Assembly: GCF_001440405.1 (NCBI RefSeq)
Contig: NZ_LLXX01000028.1
Location: 12,126 to 50,281 of the forward strand
Direction: 5' to 3'
DNA: 38,156 bases
From: Bradyrhizobium valentinum
GTDB lineage: Bacteria; Pseudomonadota; Alphaproteobacteria; Rhizobiales; Xanthobacteraceae
How positions within the stretch are numbered: the first letter of the stretch is position 1; each line of letters starts with the position of its first letter. The translations under genes were made by a program, and so were the position numbers. Positions 17,693 to 25,634 of the stretch are shown in pieces. Below the pieces are notes generated by a model. The model had not been told where the DNA came from. It worked only from the letters and a program-made list of their open reading frames with translations, and did not search any database.

Positions 17693-18897
17693 CAATTCGG
17701 TGGCCGCTTGCCAGCCGTCCAGATCAGCCGGCAATCTGATGATACTGGGCAGACGGCCTTCTCGCGCCCGCCGGCCCCGAATGGGGATTGCGTGAGATGA
17801 TAGAGCAGAAAGAACTCGGCCTGCCGGTTGATTCCCAATTTAAGCATGATGCGCTTGGTGTAGGTTCTTACCGTTGCCTCGGTCAACCGCAGGTCGGCGC
17901 CGATATCGCGTGGACATTGGAATTGGAGAATCTTGGCGATGATTCTCTCTTCGGCCCAGTTCAAGCCGAACGCGGATGCAATACGGTGTGCCCCCAGCGC
18001 TTCATCGAACTGTGGCACGATGATCAACGCCTTCCCCGCGTCCCAGTGCATTGGTGCAGCCCCGATCTTGGCGAAGGCAAACTGCTGGCGCTCCGTCGAG
18101 AGAGGCACGGTTGTATTCAGCCAAACCTGGCCAGGTCGCGGGATCAGCGCCTCCCGGATCGCCTCCCTCAAGCTCTCGGTTACCGATCCGCTGCCCGCGA
18201 GCCTGCCGCCATCTATTCTGAGAAGTTCGCCCTTTGCCAGCAGCGCTTGTCCACTGTGGTTGATCCCGTGAACATGCAGGCCTTCGTCCACGACGAAGGC
18301 GGGAAAGGCCAGTTTTTCCAGCCAGATTTCTGCATCCAGATGTCGATCAGGTGACCGCTGCGCAAGGGAATGAGCTGTCTCCCAAACCGTACGCACCGCA
18401 CGCGCGAGACAGGGAATTTCGGCCCGAGCCAGCGCAGCCTCCCGCCATCCTGCCACAAATACCACGGTTGACCTGTTACGGGAGGCGAACCTCCCGATAA
18501 CGGAATGACTATTTATTCCTGGCTCGGGGCCAATCAATTTCCGCACAAAAGTGGTACGCGCGTTGACAGGTTCGAGAAGGGCGCAATCTGCGCCAGCGCC
18601 CTTGCGGGCAATGCGCGCGACCGTATCGGTGCATGACGGATCGATTGTGGCGTGTCCGATCCGGACCTCTTTAAGCTCCGACCCGCTCGTGCGAGACATG
18701 ACCGCGACGTAGCAACTGCTGCACTCGAAAAGCTCGGCAACAGCCTTGCCAAAATACTCCATCGCCCGCTGGTTGGGACCTTGCTCCGTAGAGCGCCCTA
18801 TCTGAGGATCTTCGGCGTTCCGAGACTCGCCGCGCTCAGCATCACTGAAGCGAAATCCGCTATGCCTGAGAGGTAGTGCTTTGCTGTTCTCATGCAC
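17692..18897 (-). CDS. LuxR-type regulator within the type I secretion operon
   Basis: The 401-residue protein ends in a LuxR/GerE helix-turn-helix (about residues 312-365: LNWAEERIIAKIL ... TEATVRTYTKRIMLKLGI). The N-terminal 300 residues look like two sensor folds, an N-terminal GAF-like region and a middle PAS-like region (FPAFVVDEGLHVHGINHSGQALL), but no ligand can be named. No receiver Asp or autoinducer-domain motif was seen. It follows the adaptor gene by 45 bases and overlaps the peptidase start. It probably controls this operon. A 38-residue tail after the HTH is unusual. Confidence 0.8.
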   Translation of the reverse strand: MHENSKALPLRHSGFRFSDAERGESRNAEDPQIGRSTEQGPNQRAMEYFGKAVAELFECSSCYVAVMSRTSGSELKEVRIGHATIDPSCTDTVARIARKGAGADCALLEPVNARTTFVRKLIGPEPGINSHSVIGRFASRNRSTVVFVAGWREAALARAEIPCLARAVRTVWETAHSLAQRSPDRHLDAEIWLEKLAFPAFVVDEGLHVHGINHSGQALLAKGELLRIDGGRLAGSGSVTESLREAIREALIPRPGQVWLNTTVPLSTERQQFAFAKIGAAPMHWDAGKALIIVPQFDEALGAHRIASAFGLNWAEERIIAKILQFQCPRDIGADLRLTEATVRTYTKRIMLKLGINRQAEFFLLYHLTQSPFGAGGREKAVCPVSSDCRLIWTAGKRPPN

Positions 18898-18942
18898 GGG
18901 GCGCCTCCCGCAAGAGTATGTGGCCGGACAGATGCCGGCGGT

Positions 18943-20280
18943 CTAACGCTCCTTAAACGCGCGGTCGATGCGCAGTTCCATCGGCTGCAGCAAATATTCC
19001 GCGAAGGTTCTTTCTCCCGTCTCGATAAATATCTCAACGGGCATTCCAGGCAGCAATGATGGAAGATACGAGGCCGTCGGCGCGTTGATATCAAGCTCGA
19101 CTTCCGCCATGTAAGACGTAATGCCGCTCTTGGCGTCGGTCAGTGCGTCTGCCGCTACGGCGACGACCTTTCCATCGAGCATCGGCCGGCGACGAATATT
19201 CAGCGCGTGAACGCGCACGCGCGCGCTCTGTCCGGCATAGACCTCTTCCCGATCCATCGGCTTCAATGCTGCCTCGATGACGAGCCGATCTTCCGTCGGA
19301 ACGATTTCCAGGAGAGTTTCGCGTGGTGCAAGCACGGCATGGAGATCTCTGCTGTTGAGGCCGACGATCTTTCCACTCTCGGGGGCACGCAATTCAGACC
19401 GGTCAAGCTGATCGCGCAAAGCGGCAATTCGATGTCGGAGATCCCCAATCTCCTCGCTCGTCGCATGCCGCTGCTTCGCAATCTCCTGATTTTGATTGAA
19501 GCCCAGTTGTCGACGCCTGTCTTCGAGTTCCGCCATTTTGCCCCGCATCTCCGCGACCGATGCCGAGTTCCGGGCAACCTGTCCGCTGGCCTCGGCTTCG
19601 GCCCGCTTCAGGGCCAATACGCGTGGCTTTCGAGCGAGGCCCTTTGACAGCAGGTAGCTCGTGTCAGCTATTTCTTCCTGCAAAAGCTTGAGTTGTTTCT
19701 CGACACCCTCGGTGTTGCTCTCGAGGCCGCGGATCGAGTCAGTCAGTTGCAGCATCTGCTGGTCGATCATTTTTCGTTCATTCTCGATCGCGGCCAGTCG
19801 CGCCGCAAACTCGGCTACCTGGGTCTGCATGGCAATGCGCGCGGACGCATTGCTCGCGTTCCTGTTCAGCTCATCCGGAAACACGATCGATTTCGCGAGG
19901 ACCTGTTCCGCCGCCAGCCGCGCCTCCATCGCCAGAGCAGCAAAGTACTTTGTCTCGAACGAGCCCAGGGCAGCTTCGATCTGGGTCGTGTCGAGTTGTG
20001 CTATGAGCTGACCCGCCTCGACGTGATCGTTTTCCCTGACGTGGATTGATTTCACTATTCCTCCCTCGAGGTGCTGGACTGCCTTGCGCTTCGAATGAAC
20101 CTTTATGACACCTGGCGCCACAACCGCGCCGCGCAGGGGAACCGTCGTGGCCCACACGCCGAAGCCGCAAAATTGCAGAACGAGCAGCACACATCCCCAT
20201 CCTATGATCCGCCGCATGTCGGATCGTGGCCGCTCTCTGCGGAAAACGGCAACAGCGCGATGCTGACCGTCCTGATTCAT
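18943..20280 (-). CDS. HlyD/PrtE-family type I secretion periplasmic adaptor
   Basis: The 445-residue protein has one N-terminal transmembrane helix (about residues 24-45), a lipoyl-like half-motif (KRKAVQHLEGGIVKSIHV, about 65-82), a long coiled coil (about 100-290) and the C-terminal beta domain (GMPVEIFIETGERTFAEYLL). This is the membrane fusion protein that joins an ABC transporter to a TolC-type channel. Its ATG overlaps the transporter stop by four bases. No TolC gene is in the window, so the outer channel must come from elsewhere. Confidence 0.93.
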   Translation of the reverse strand: MNQDGQHRAVAVFRRERPRSDMRRIIGWGCVLLVLQFCGFGVWATTVPLRGAVVAPGVIKVHSKRKAVQHLEGGIVKSIHVRENDHVEAGQLIAQLDTTQIEAALGSFETKYFAALAMEARLAAEQVLAKSIVFPDELNRNASNASARIAMQTQVAEFAARLAAIENERKMIDQQMLQLTDSIRGLESNTEGVEKQLKLLQEEIADTSYLLSKGLARKPRVLALKRAEAEASGQVARNSASVAEMRGKMAELEDRRRQLGFNQNQEIAKQRHATSEEIGDLRHRIAALRDQLDRSELRAPESGKIVGLNSRDLHAVLAPRETLLEIVPTEDRLVIEAALKPMDREEVYAGQSARVRVHALNIRRRPMLDGKVVAVAADALTDAKSGITSYMAEVELDINAPTASYLPSLLPGMPVEIFIETGERTFAEYLLQPMELRIDRAFKER

Positions 20281-22046
20281 TGAACCGGTCCCCTCACAGC
20301 CAGTTTCTGCCGTTCCGGATTATGCCGGACGACGTGCGGCTTCGGCCCAGATGAAGTGACAGGCAGGCGGAGAACGTCGGCAGGCGGCCCGAACGCGAGC
20401 TGCGCGCCATCCCTCAAAAGGAGTACTGCATCCGCGATGGTCAATAGCCGGGGCCGATGGGTGACAATCACCACCGCCGCGCCGCGCGCTTTCGCGCGCT
20501 CAATGGCGGAACACAATGCTTCCTCGCCTTCAGGATCGAGATTGGCGTTCGGTTCGTCCAGCAGGATCAATTTTCGATCGCCGAAGAACGCCCGGGCAAG
20601 GCCGATCCGCTGGCGCTGCCCACCGGAAAGCTTGTTACCGTCGCGCCCTATTTCGGTCTGGTAGCCCGCTGGCAGAGACAGGATCATCTCATGCGCCTGC
20701 GCGAGTATGGCCGCGGCAACGATGTCCTCGTCCCGCGCATGTTCGTCAAAGCCGGCGATGGCTTCGGCCACGGTGCCGCCCAGAAGCTGCACGTCCTGAG
20801 GAAGATAGCCGACAAACTGGCCGAGCTGATCGGGGTCCCAGTCATGCAGGGCTGCATCGTCCAGCCGGATCGTGCCGCTACTCGGTCGTTCCAGCCCCGC
20901 CATCAGGCGCAGCAAGGTCGATTTTCCAGCGCCAGTCGGGCCAATAACGACAACGATCCTGGAGGGCAGACATCCAAACGTGATGCCCGCGAGGATCGGG
21001 CGCTGCGCCGTGGCCATCCGGTACGTCACCCGCATCACTTCAATGCTGCCGGATGGGGACGGGAGCAGCGTACGTCTCTCACGAACAAGCACTGGAGCCG
21101 CGGCCGCCTGAACTTGTACCCATGCCTCGTGTGCCGATGCCAGTGCGCGCCATGCCGAGATAAGGCCCTCCATCGGCTGCAGCGTACGGGCGATCAGGAT
21201 CGCACTCGCAATCAGGCTACCAGCCAGCACCTCGTTCTGAAGTACGAGCCAGGCGCCTGCGCCGATCGCGGCGATCTGCAAAATAGTTCGTACCATGCGC
21301 GCGGCGGATGCGATCGCGGACACCCGTTCGCTGCCCCGGACGACCGGGCACAACGCCTGGTCATTGAGATCCATGAATTCGCGGACGGCACCTCGGGTCC
21401 AACCCATGGCCCGCACGAGGCCGGAATGTCGGACGATACCGTCGAGAGTGGCCTGCGTCCGCAGCGCAGCTTCCGACGCCTGCGCGACTTCCGTGCGCGC
21501 GACCCAGCGGCTGGCAATGCCCATGACCAGCAGAATTGCCGCTCCGATCAGGGCGATGACGCCGTACCATGGGTGCATAAGAAACAGAATGAAAATGAAC
21601 GCCGGCAGGAAGGGAGCGTCAATCAGCGCTGCGACCGTGCCGCTCGAAAGGAAAGTCCGCAACTCACGAACCCTGACGAGATCGTGCGTCCGGCCATCGC
21701 CGCGCCTCGCCTCGTCTACAATGGTGCTTTCGAGAACAATAGGCGCGACACAGCGCTCAAATCCGACCGCAAACCGGCTGAGTAGCCGGCTGCGAAGAAC
21801 ATCGAACATGGCGCTGAAGACGAGCGCGCCTGCGGCGATGATGGTGAGGCCAACAAGGGTTTCAACGCTGCCGCTGGTGATGACCCGATCGAACACTTCG
21901 ATGGCGTAGAACGGAACGACAAGGAGAAGTATGTTCAAGGACACGCTAAAGGCCACGACCCACACGAATGCGGATCGTCCCGGAATCAATCCAAGCAGCG
22001 ATCGTGCAGCGGACGCTGGGATCTCACGACGGATACGCGAATACAT
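20277..22046 (-). CDS. Type I secretion ABC transporter (PrtD family)
   Basis: The 589-residue protein fuses a six-helix transporter domain (about residues 25-320) to a nucleotide-binding domain. Walker A is GPTGAGKST (369-377), the signature LSGGQRQR starts at 473, Walker B is LILLDEP near 495, and the switch His is at about 530 (VTHRPR). It has no N-terminal C39 peptidase domain, which fits the PrtD/LapB-like class that exports RTX proteins using an uncleaved C-terminal signal. It lies between the RTX gene and the adaptor. Confidence 0.93.
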   Translation of the reverse strand: MYSRIRREIPASAARSLLGLIPGRSAFVWVVAFSVSLNILLLVVPFYAIEVFDRVITSGSVETLVGLTIIAAGALVFSAMFDVLRSRLLSRFAVGFERCVAPIVLESTIVDEARRGDGRTHDLVRVRELRTFLSSGTVAALIDAPFLPAFIFILFLMHPWYGVIALIGAAILLVMGIASRWVARTEVAQASEAALRTQATLDGIVRHSGLVRAMGWTRGAVREFMDLNDQALCPVVRGSERVSAIASAARMVRTILQIAAIGAGAWLVLQNEVLAGSLIASAILIARTLQPMEGLISAWRALASAHEAWVQVQAAAAPVLVRERRTLLPSPSGSIEVMRVTYRMATAQRPILAGITFGCLPSRIVVVIGPTGAGKSTLLRLMAGLERPSSGTIRLDDAALHDWDPDQLGQFVGYLPQDVQLLGGTVAEAIAGFDEHARDEDIVAAAILAQAHEMILSLPAGYQTEIGRDGNKLSGGQRQRIGLARAFFGDRKLILLDEPNANLDPEGEEALCSAIERAKARGAAVVIVTHRPRLLTIADAVLLLRDGAQLAFGPPADVLRLPVTSSGPKPHVVRHNPERQKLAVRGPVQ

Positions 22047-22091
22047 GACTGGCCGGCACTACTACTGAAAGAAGTATTGCAAAGAGGCAGG

Positions 22092-22119
22092 AGCGGGGCG
22101 GCTGCCGGGCCGCCCCGCT
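22092..22119 (-). terminator. Strong hairpin between the RTX gene and the ABC transporter gene
   Basis: An 11-bp perfect stem (AGCGGGGCGGC and its complement) with a six-base loop begins 12 bases after the RTX stop on the coding strand. No long T-run follows. It probably ends part of the transcripts or protects the RTX mRNA 3' end, so that substrate is made in excess over transporter. Confidence 0.72.
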
Positions 22120-22131
22120 GAAGTTGTGGGG

Positions 22132-23436
22132 TTAAACGACCTCGATGGCCTCGTAACCCGCGGCGTCATTGATGTCTTCGATCGACTCGAATTCCGTTCC
22201 GACGCCGCCCGAAACGCCGGTGAGCGTGATAGTGCCGAAGCCGAAGTCGAGCACCGTGTTGGTGCCGTCGTCATCCACCACGATGGTGGCCGGATCAAAC
22301 GCCGGATCGGCATCGACATTAACTTCATCGCCGTCGCCAAAGTTCAGGTCAGCGACTTCATCGTCGCCGAAGTTGGTGGCCGTGTCATCGCCGAAATTGT
22401 GCATGTCGGTGCCTGCACCGCCTGTCTGCGCATCGTCGCCGAGACCGCCGTTAAGTTCGTCGGCACCGTTGCCGCCGTCCAACTCATCGTTGCCCGCGTC
22501 GCCGTTGAGGGTGTCGTTGCCGGCGTTGCCGGAGAGCGTATCGTCTCCCTCTCCGCCATTGAGCACATCGGCATCGGCGCCGCCGGCGAGCGTGTCGTCT
22601 CCGGCGTCGCCGTCCAGCGTATCGTCGCCCGCTCCGCCGCTGAGCTCGTCGTCGCCTTCGCCGCCGGACATCGTGTCGTTGCCGCCACCACCGGTCATGG
22701 TGTCGTCGCCATCGTCACCGGACATGGTATCGTCGCCGTCGCCACCGGCCATGTCGTCCGCGTCGTCGCCGCCGCTCATCGTATCGTTGCCGCCTTGGCC
22801 GTTGAGCGTATCGTTGCCGGCACCGCCGTTCAGCGTGTCGTCATCGGCCCCGCCATTCAGCGTGTCGTTCCCGAGACCGCCATTCAGCGTGTCCATGCCC
22901 GCATTGCCGTTCAGGGTATCGTCACCGACCCCGCCGCTGAGTGTGTCATCGCCCCCGTTGCCCGACAGGTCGTCATCGCCGGCGCCGCCGTTGATGGTGT
23001 CATTATCGGCACCGCCGGCGATCGTATCGTTGCCGGCATTGCCGTTCAACGTATCCATACCGGCTCCGCCATCGATATTGTCGTCGCCCGCGCCGCCATT
23101 GACGGTGTCATCGCCTTCACCGCCGAGGATCGTATCCATGCCGGCGTTGCCGTTCAGCGTGTCGTTGCCGGCTCCGCCATCGATGTCGTCGTCGCCCGCG
23201 CCGCCGCTGACGGTGTCATCGCCTTCACCGCCGGCGATCGTATCGTTGCCGGCATTGCCATTCAACGTGTCGTTGTCGGCTCCGCCATCGATATTGTCAT
23301 CGCCCGCGCCGCCAGTGACGAGGTCGTCGCCTTCCAATCCGGTAATCGTATCGTTGCCGGCCAGGCCGCTGATCTCATCGGGATCTGCCGTGCCAACCAA
23401 TACGTCGTCGTTTGGTGTTCCGGGGATAATTGCCAT
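22132..23436 (-). CDS. RTX calcium-binding protein, likely substrate of the type I system
   Basis: The 434-residue protein is nearly all GGxGxDxux nonapeptides, roughly 35 copies from about residue 20 to 345, the calcium-binding beta-roll repeat of RTX proteins. There is no enzyme or adhesin domain in front of them. The last 85 residues (NFGDDTATNF to the hydrophobic AIEVV) have the form of an uncleaved type I secretion signal. The chain contains no Lys, Arg, Cys or Trp and is very acidic. AGGGAG lies nine bases before the ATG. It is the first gene of the secretion operon, so it is almost surely the cargo. A calcium-binding surface or matrix protein is the most likely role. Confidence 0.9.
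   Translation of the reverse strand: MAIIPGTPNDDVLVGTADPDEISGLAGNDTITGLEGDDLVTGGAGDDNIDGGADNDTLNGNAGNDTIAGGEGDDTVSGGAGDDDIDGGAGNDTLNGNAGMDTILGGEGDDTVNGGAGDDNIDGGAGMDTLNGNAGNDTIAGGADNDTINGGAGDDDLSGNGGDDTLSGGVGDDTLNGNAGMDTLNGGLGNDTLNGGADDDTLNGGAGNDTLNGQGGNDTMSGGDDADDMAGGDGDDTMSGDDGDDTMTGGGGNDTMSGGEGDDELSGGAGDDTLDGDAGDDTLAGGADADVLNGGEGDDTLSGNAGNDTLNGDAGNDELDGGNGADELNGGLGDDAQTGGAGTDMHNFGDDTATNFGDDEVADLNFGDGDEVNVDADPAFDPATIVVDDDGTNTVLDFGFGTITLTGVSGGVGTEFESIEDINDAAGYEAIEVV
22978..23301 (-). repeat. Three tandem 108-bp units inside the RTX gene
   Basis: Residues 46-153 consist of three 36-residue blocks, each of four nonapeptides, for example DDNIDGGADNDTLNGNAG at the start of one. The matching DNA sequence TCCGCCATCGAT recurs at 23065, 23173 and 23281, exactly 108 bases apart. 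Recent unit duplication is likely. Confidence 0.85.
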
Positions 23437-23870
23437 GGTATCCGCTCCCTGAGCATGGACGTCCGCAATGACGGATCGGCTTGCGGCCCGTCATGCGTGT
23501 CGCGATTTTGGTGTTGGCTCGATTCCATCACGATCGATGTGGGGCTCGATCGCGGCAACCTTGGATTAAGGCGGGGCGGCGTCGCAATCCCCATTTGGGG
23601 ACAAAAGAAATGTCGGATGGCGAACACGGAGCGAGCGGCTCACGTGTTCACTTGCAGGCGTGGCCGTTAGCTATTACTTTTTTTCGATCGCAGCCAATTG
23701 TTCCAGCACGGACGGAAACATTCGCACATATTTCTTGATGACCGTTTCTTGATGCCGGTTTCGTGATGCCATGGGTGCCGCGATTGCACGAACGCAGCGC
23801 GGCGTCTACGAGCGAAACGCTTGCGGCACCGCATGAGCTTGAGGGGATCGATCGCGAAGTATCTGCGGCT
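23437..23870. promoter_or_regulatory. Upstream region of the type I secretion operon
   Basis: About 430 bases without a supported gene, between the RTX start and the DUF1330 stop. It holds a good ribosome-binding site for the RTX gene, a perfect TCCCC-ATTT-GGGGA hairpin (23588-23601), and three 14-bp direct repeats (23731-23772). The operon promoter must be here, but no convincing -35/-10 pair was found. Confidence 0.5.
23731..23772. repeat. Three tandem 14-bp direct repeats
   Basis: TTTCTTGATGACCG, TTTCTTGATGCCGG and TTTCGTGATGCCAT follow each other without a gap, about 300 bases upstream of the RTX start. The period is near one and a third helical turns. They could be binding sites for a regulator, possibly the LuxR-type one of the operon, or simple slippage products. 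Confidence 0.6.
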
Positions 23871-24173
23871 TTACGGCTGCGGACCGTCATAGCCCTCGAT
23901 GACGATCAGATCGGCGATCGAGTGCGGCTGGCGCACCCTGATATTGGCCTGGTATTCCGGCGAATTGTAGCACGCCAGCGCTTTCTCGTAGCTGTCGAAT
24001 TCGATCACGACGTTGCGCGAGCGGCTTTGGCCCTCGACCGCGGTGAACTTGCCGCCGCGCACGATGAAGCGCCCGCCGAATTTCTGGAAGATGGCCGGGT
24101 TGGCCGCCATGTAGGGCTTGTAGCCCTCCTCGTTGCTGACATCGACGCGACCGATCCAGTATCCCTTCGCCAT
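23871..24173 (-). CDS. DUF1330 family protein
   Basis: The 100-residue protein has the dimeric alpha/beta ferredoxin-like pattern of DUF1330 (GYWIGRVDVSNEEGYKPYM, FGGRFIVRGG, VVIEFDSYEKALACYNSPEYQ). The family has no firmly assigned reaction. GGGAG lies just upstream of the ATG. It follows pyrF by 33 bases on the same strand and is probably co-transcribed with it. Confidence 0.88.
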   Translation of the reverse strand: MAKGYWIGRVDVSNEEGYKPYMAANPAIFQKFGGRFIVRGGKFTAVEGQSRSRNVVIEFDSYEKALACYNSPEYQANIRVRQPHSIADLIVIEGYDGPQP

Positions 24174-24206
24174 CTCACTCTCCCGTTTCCTGTCTCGTTG
24201 GTTTCA

Positions 24207-24917
24207 CTACGCCAGAGCCTGTTCGATTTCCGCCTGAATGGCGTCCGCAGCCGCCTTCGGATCGGCGGCCTCCGTTACGGGACGTCCGACCACCAGATAG
24301 TCGGCGCCGGCGGCAATTGCACGCGCCGGCGTCATGATGCGTTTCTGGTCTCCCGTTGCGGCTCCCGCCGGGCGGATGCCGGGAGTCACCAGATGCATCT
24401 GGTGGCCGACGATCTTGCGCAGCGCCGCCGCCTCTTCCGGCGAGCTGACGAGCCCGTCGACGCCGAGCACCTGCGCCTGCTGCGCCCGCGCCTCGACGAG
24501 ATCGGAGACATTGAGGCGATAGCCCGCGGCATGCAGATCGCCGTCGTCATAGGAGGTCAGCACGGTGACGGCGAGAATCTTCAAGCCCGATCCGGCGCGC
24601 GCCTCGACCGCGGCCTTCATGGTCTGCGGATAGGCATGCACGGTGAGGAAGGTCGCGCCGAGTTTCGCTACGCTCTCGACGCCGCGCGCTACGGTGTTGC
24701 CGATGTCGTGCAGCTTGAGATCGACAAAAACCTTCTTGCCAGATTTCGCCAGTTGCTGCGCCAGCGGCAAGCCGCCGGCGTAAGCCAGTTGATAGCCGAT
24801 CTTGTAGAAGCTGACGCTGTCGCCGAGCCGCGCGATCATCGCCTCCGCTTCAGTCACTCCTGGCAAGTCGAGCGCGACGATCAGGCGGTCCTGCGCTGCG
24901 ATATCGGCTGGCTGCAT
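24207..24917 (-). CDS. pyrF: Orotidine 5'-phosphate decarboxylase
   Basis: The 236-residue enzyme makes UMP from OMP in pyrimidine synthesis. The N-terminal LIVALDLPG holds the first active-site Asp, and [13 protein letters not shown] holds the Lys-Asp-Lys/Asp catalytic group. PGIRPAG near residue 180 is the phosphate-binding loop. Its ATG follows the FMN reductase stop by six bases with GAGGTGA as ribosome-binding site, so it is translated from the same mRNA. Confidence 0.95.
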   Translation of the reverse strand: MQPADIAAQDRLIVALDLPGVTEAEAMIARLGDSVSFYKIGYQLAYAGGLPLAQQLAKSGKKVFVDLKLHDIGNTVARGVESVAKLGATFLTVHAYPQTMKAAVEARAGSGLKILAVTVLTSYDDGDLHAAGYRLNVSDLVEARAQQAQVLGVDGLVSSPEEAAALRKIVGHQMHLVTPGIRPAGAATGDQKRIMTPARAIAAGADYLVVGRPVTEAADPKAAADAIQAEIEQALA

Positions 24918-24923
24918 GTCACC

Positions 24924-25502
24924 TCACATCATGCGTTGGGAAACGTCGATCAACTGCCGCACCAGCGCTTTCAGCGCCTGGGCATCGGCGGAATTCTTCA
25001 AGCGATCCATCTCGTCATAGGCGTCGTCGGCGAACGCCAGCGCGAGCTGGTTCGGAATCACCTGGGCATGGCAGGCCGAAAGTATCAGCCGCAGCGCCGC
25101 CAGGGCGCGGGCGCCGCCGAGCCGCCCGCCGGAGGCCGACGCAATTGCAAACACCCGCTCGCGAAATACTTGCCCGCGGGCCTCGTGTGCGTCCTGCACC
25201 CGGCTCACCCAGTCGACGGTGTTCTTGACCAGCGCCGGCACCGAGGAATTATATTCCGGCGTCACGATCAAGACGCCATGATGGGCCGCCATCATCCGCT
25301 TCAAATTGACCGCGTTCTTCGGCACGCCGGATTTCGCCTGCAGGTCGCCGTCATAGATCGGCAGGGGAAAGTCGGCGAGCGAGATCCGGGTGATCTCGGC
25401 GCCTTCCTGCGCCAGCGCATGCGCGGCTACCGCAGCCAGCTTCGCATTGAGCGAGCCGGCGCGTAGCGATCCCGGGATCACGAGGATTTTCAGCGCGGAC
25501 AT
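24924..25502 (-). CDS. NAD(P)H-dependent FMN reductase
   Basis: The 192-residue flavodoxin-like protein has the FMN phosphate loop PGSLRAGSLNAKLA (about residues 10-23) and TPEYNSSVPALVKNTVDWVSR (about 80-100), the signature of the ChrR/azoreductase-type family. It likely reduces quinones, chromate or azo compounds, or supplies reduced FMN; the physiological substrate is not readable. It is the first gene of a small operon with pyrF and the DUF1330 gene. Confidence 0.88.
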   Translation of the reverse strand: MSALKILVIPGSLRAGSLNAKLAAVAAHALAQEGAEITRISLADFPLPIYDGDLQAKSGVPKNAVNLKRMMAAHHGVLIVTPEYNSSVPALVKNTVDWVSRVQDAHEARGQVFRERVFAIASASGGRLGGARALAALRLILSACHAQVIPNQLALAFADDAYDEMDRLKNSADAQALKALVRQLIDVSQRMM

Positions 25503-25530
25503 ATTGAGTTCGTATTCGGGACAGACTTGC

Positions 25531-25630
25531 CACGCGAATACGTGGCGAGCATCTTCTACGAAAATGCTCTTAACTGATAAGTTGCGCGTATTCTATTCGC
25601 AAAACCGGTGCCCACTTTTGCGGAATACGC
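25531..25630. repeat. Cluster of small palindromes, family D
   Basis: Three inverted repeats in a row: CCACGCGAATACGTGG (25530-25545), GAGCATCTTCTACGAAAATGCTC (around 25547-25568), and GCGTATTC with GAATACGC (25586-25630) enclosing AAAACCGGTGCCCACTT. The last centre matches that at 13885-13935. The cluster fills the gap between the FMN reductase start and the methyltransferase stop. Confidence 0.6.
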
Positions 25631-25634
25631 GGTA

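Noticed and set aside
20457..21785. 442-residue plus-strand frame
   Set aside because: Antisense to the ABC transporter; no motif.
22132..23436. Regularly spaced repeats resembling a CRISPR array
   Set aside because: The period is 27 bp and coding, the spacers are not unique, and no cas gene is near. It is an RTX array.
22126..23670. Long Val/Ile/Ala-rich open frame (514 residues) and a Ser/Pro-rich frame (427 residues) on the plus strand
   Set aside because: Both are antisense to the RTX repeats. Repeated GC-rich codons keep several frames open; they have no ribosome-binding site or family motif.
23648..23890. 80-residue minus-strand frame in the RTX upstream region
   Set aside because: No ribosome-binding site, no homologous look, and it runs across the direct repeats.
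23763..25466. 567-residue plus-strand frame
   Set aside because: Antisense to DUF1330, pyrF and the FMN reductase, whose motifs are clear.
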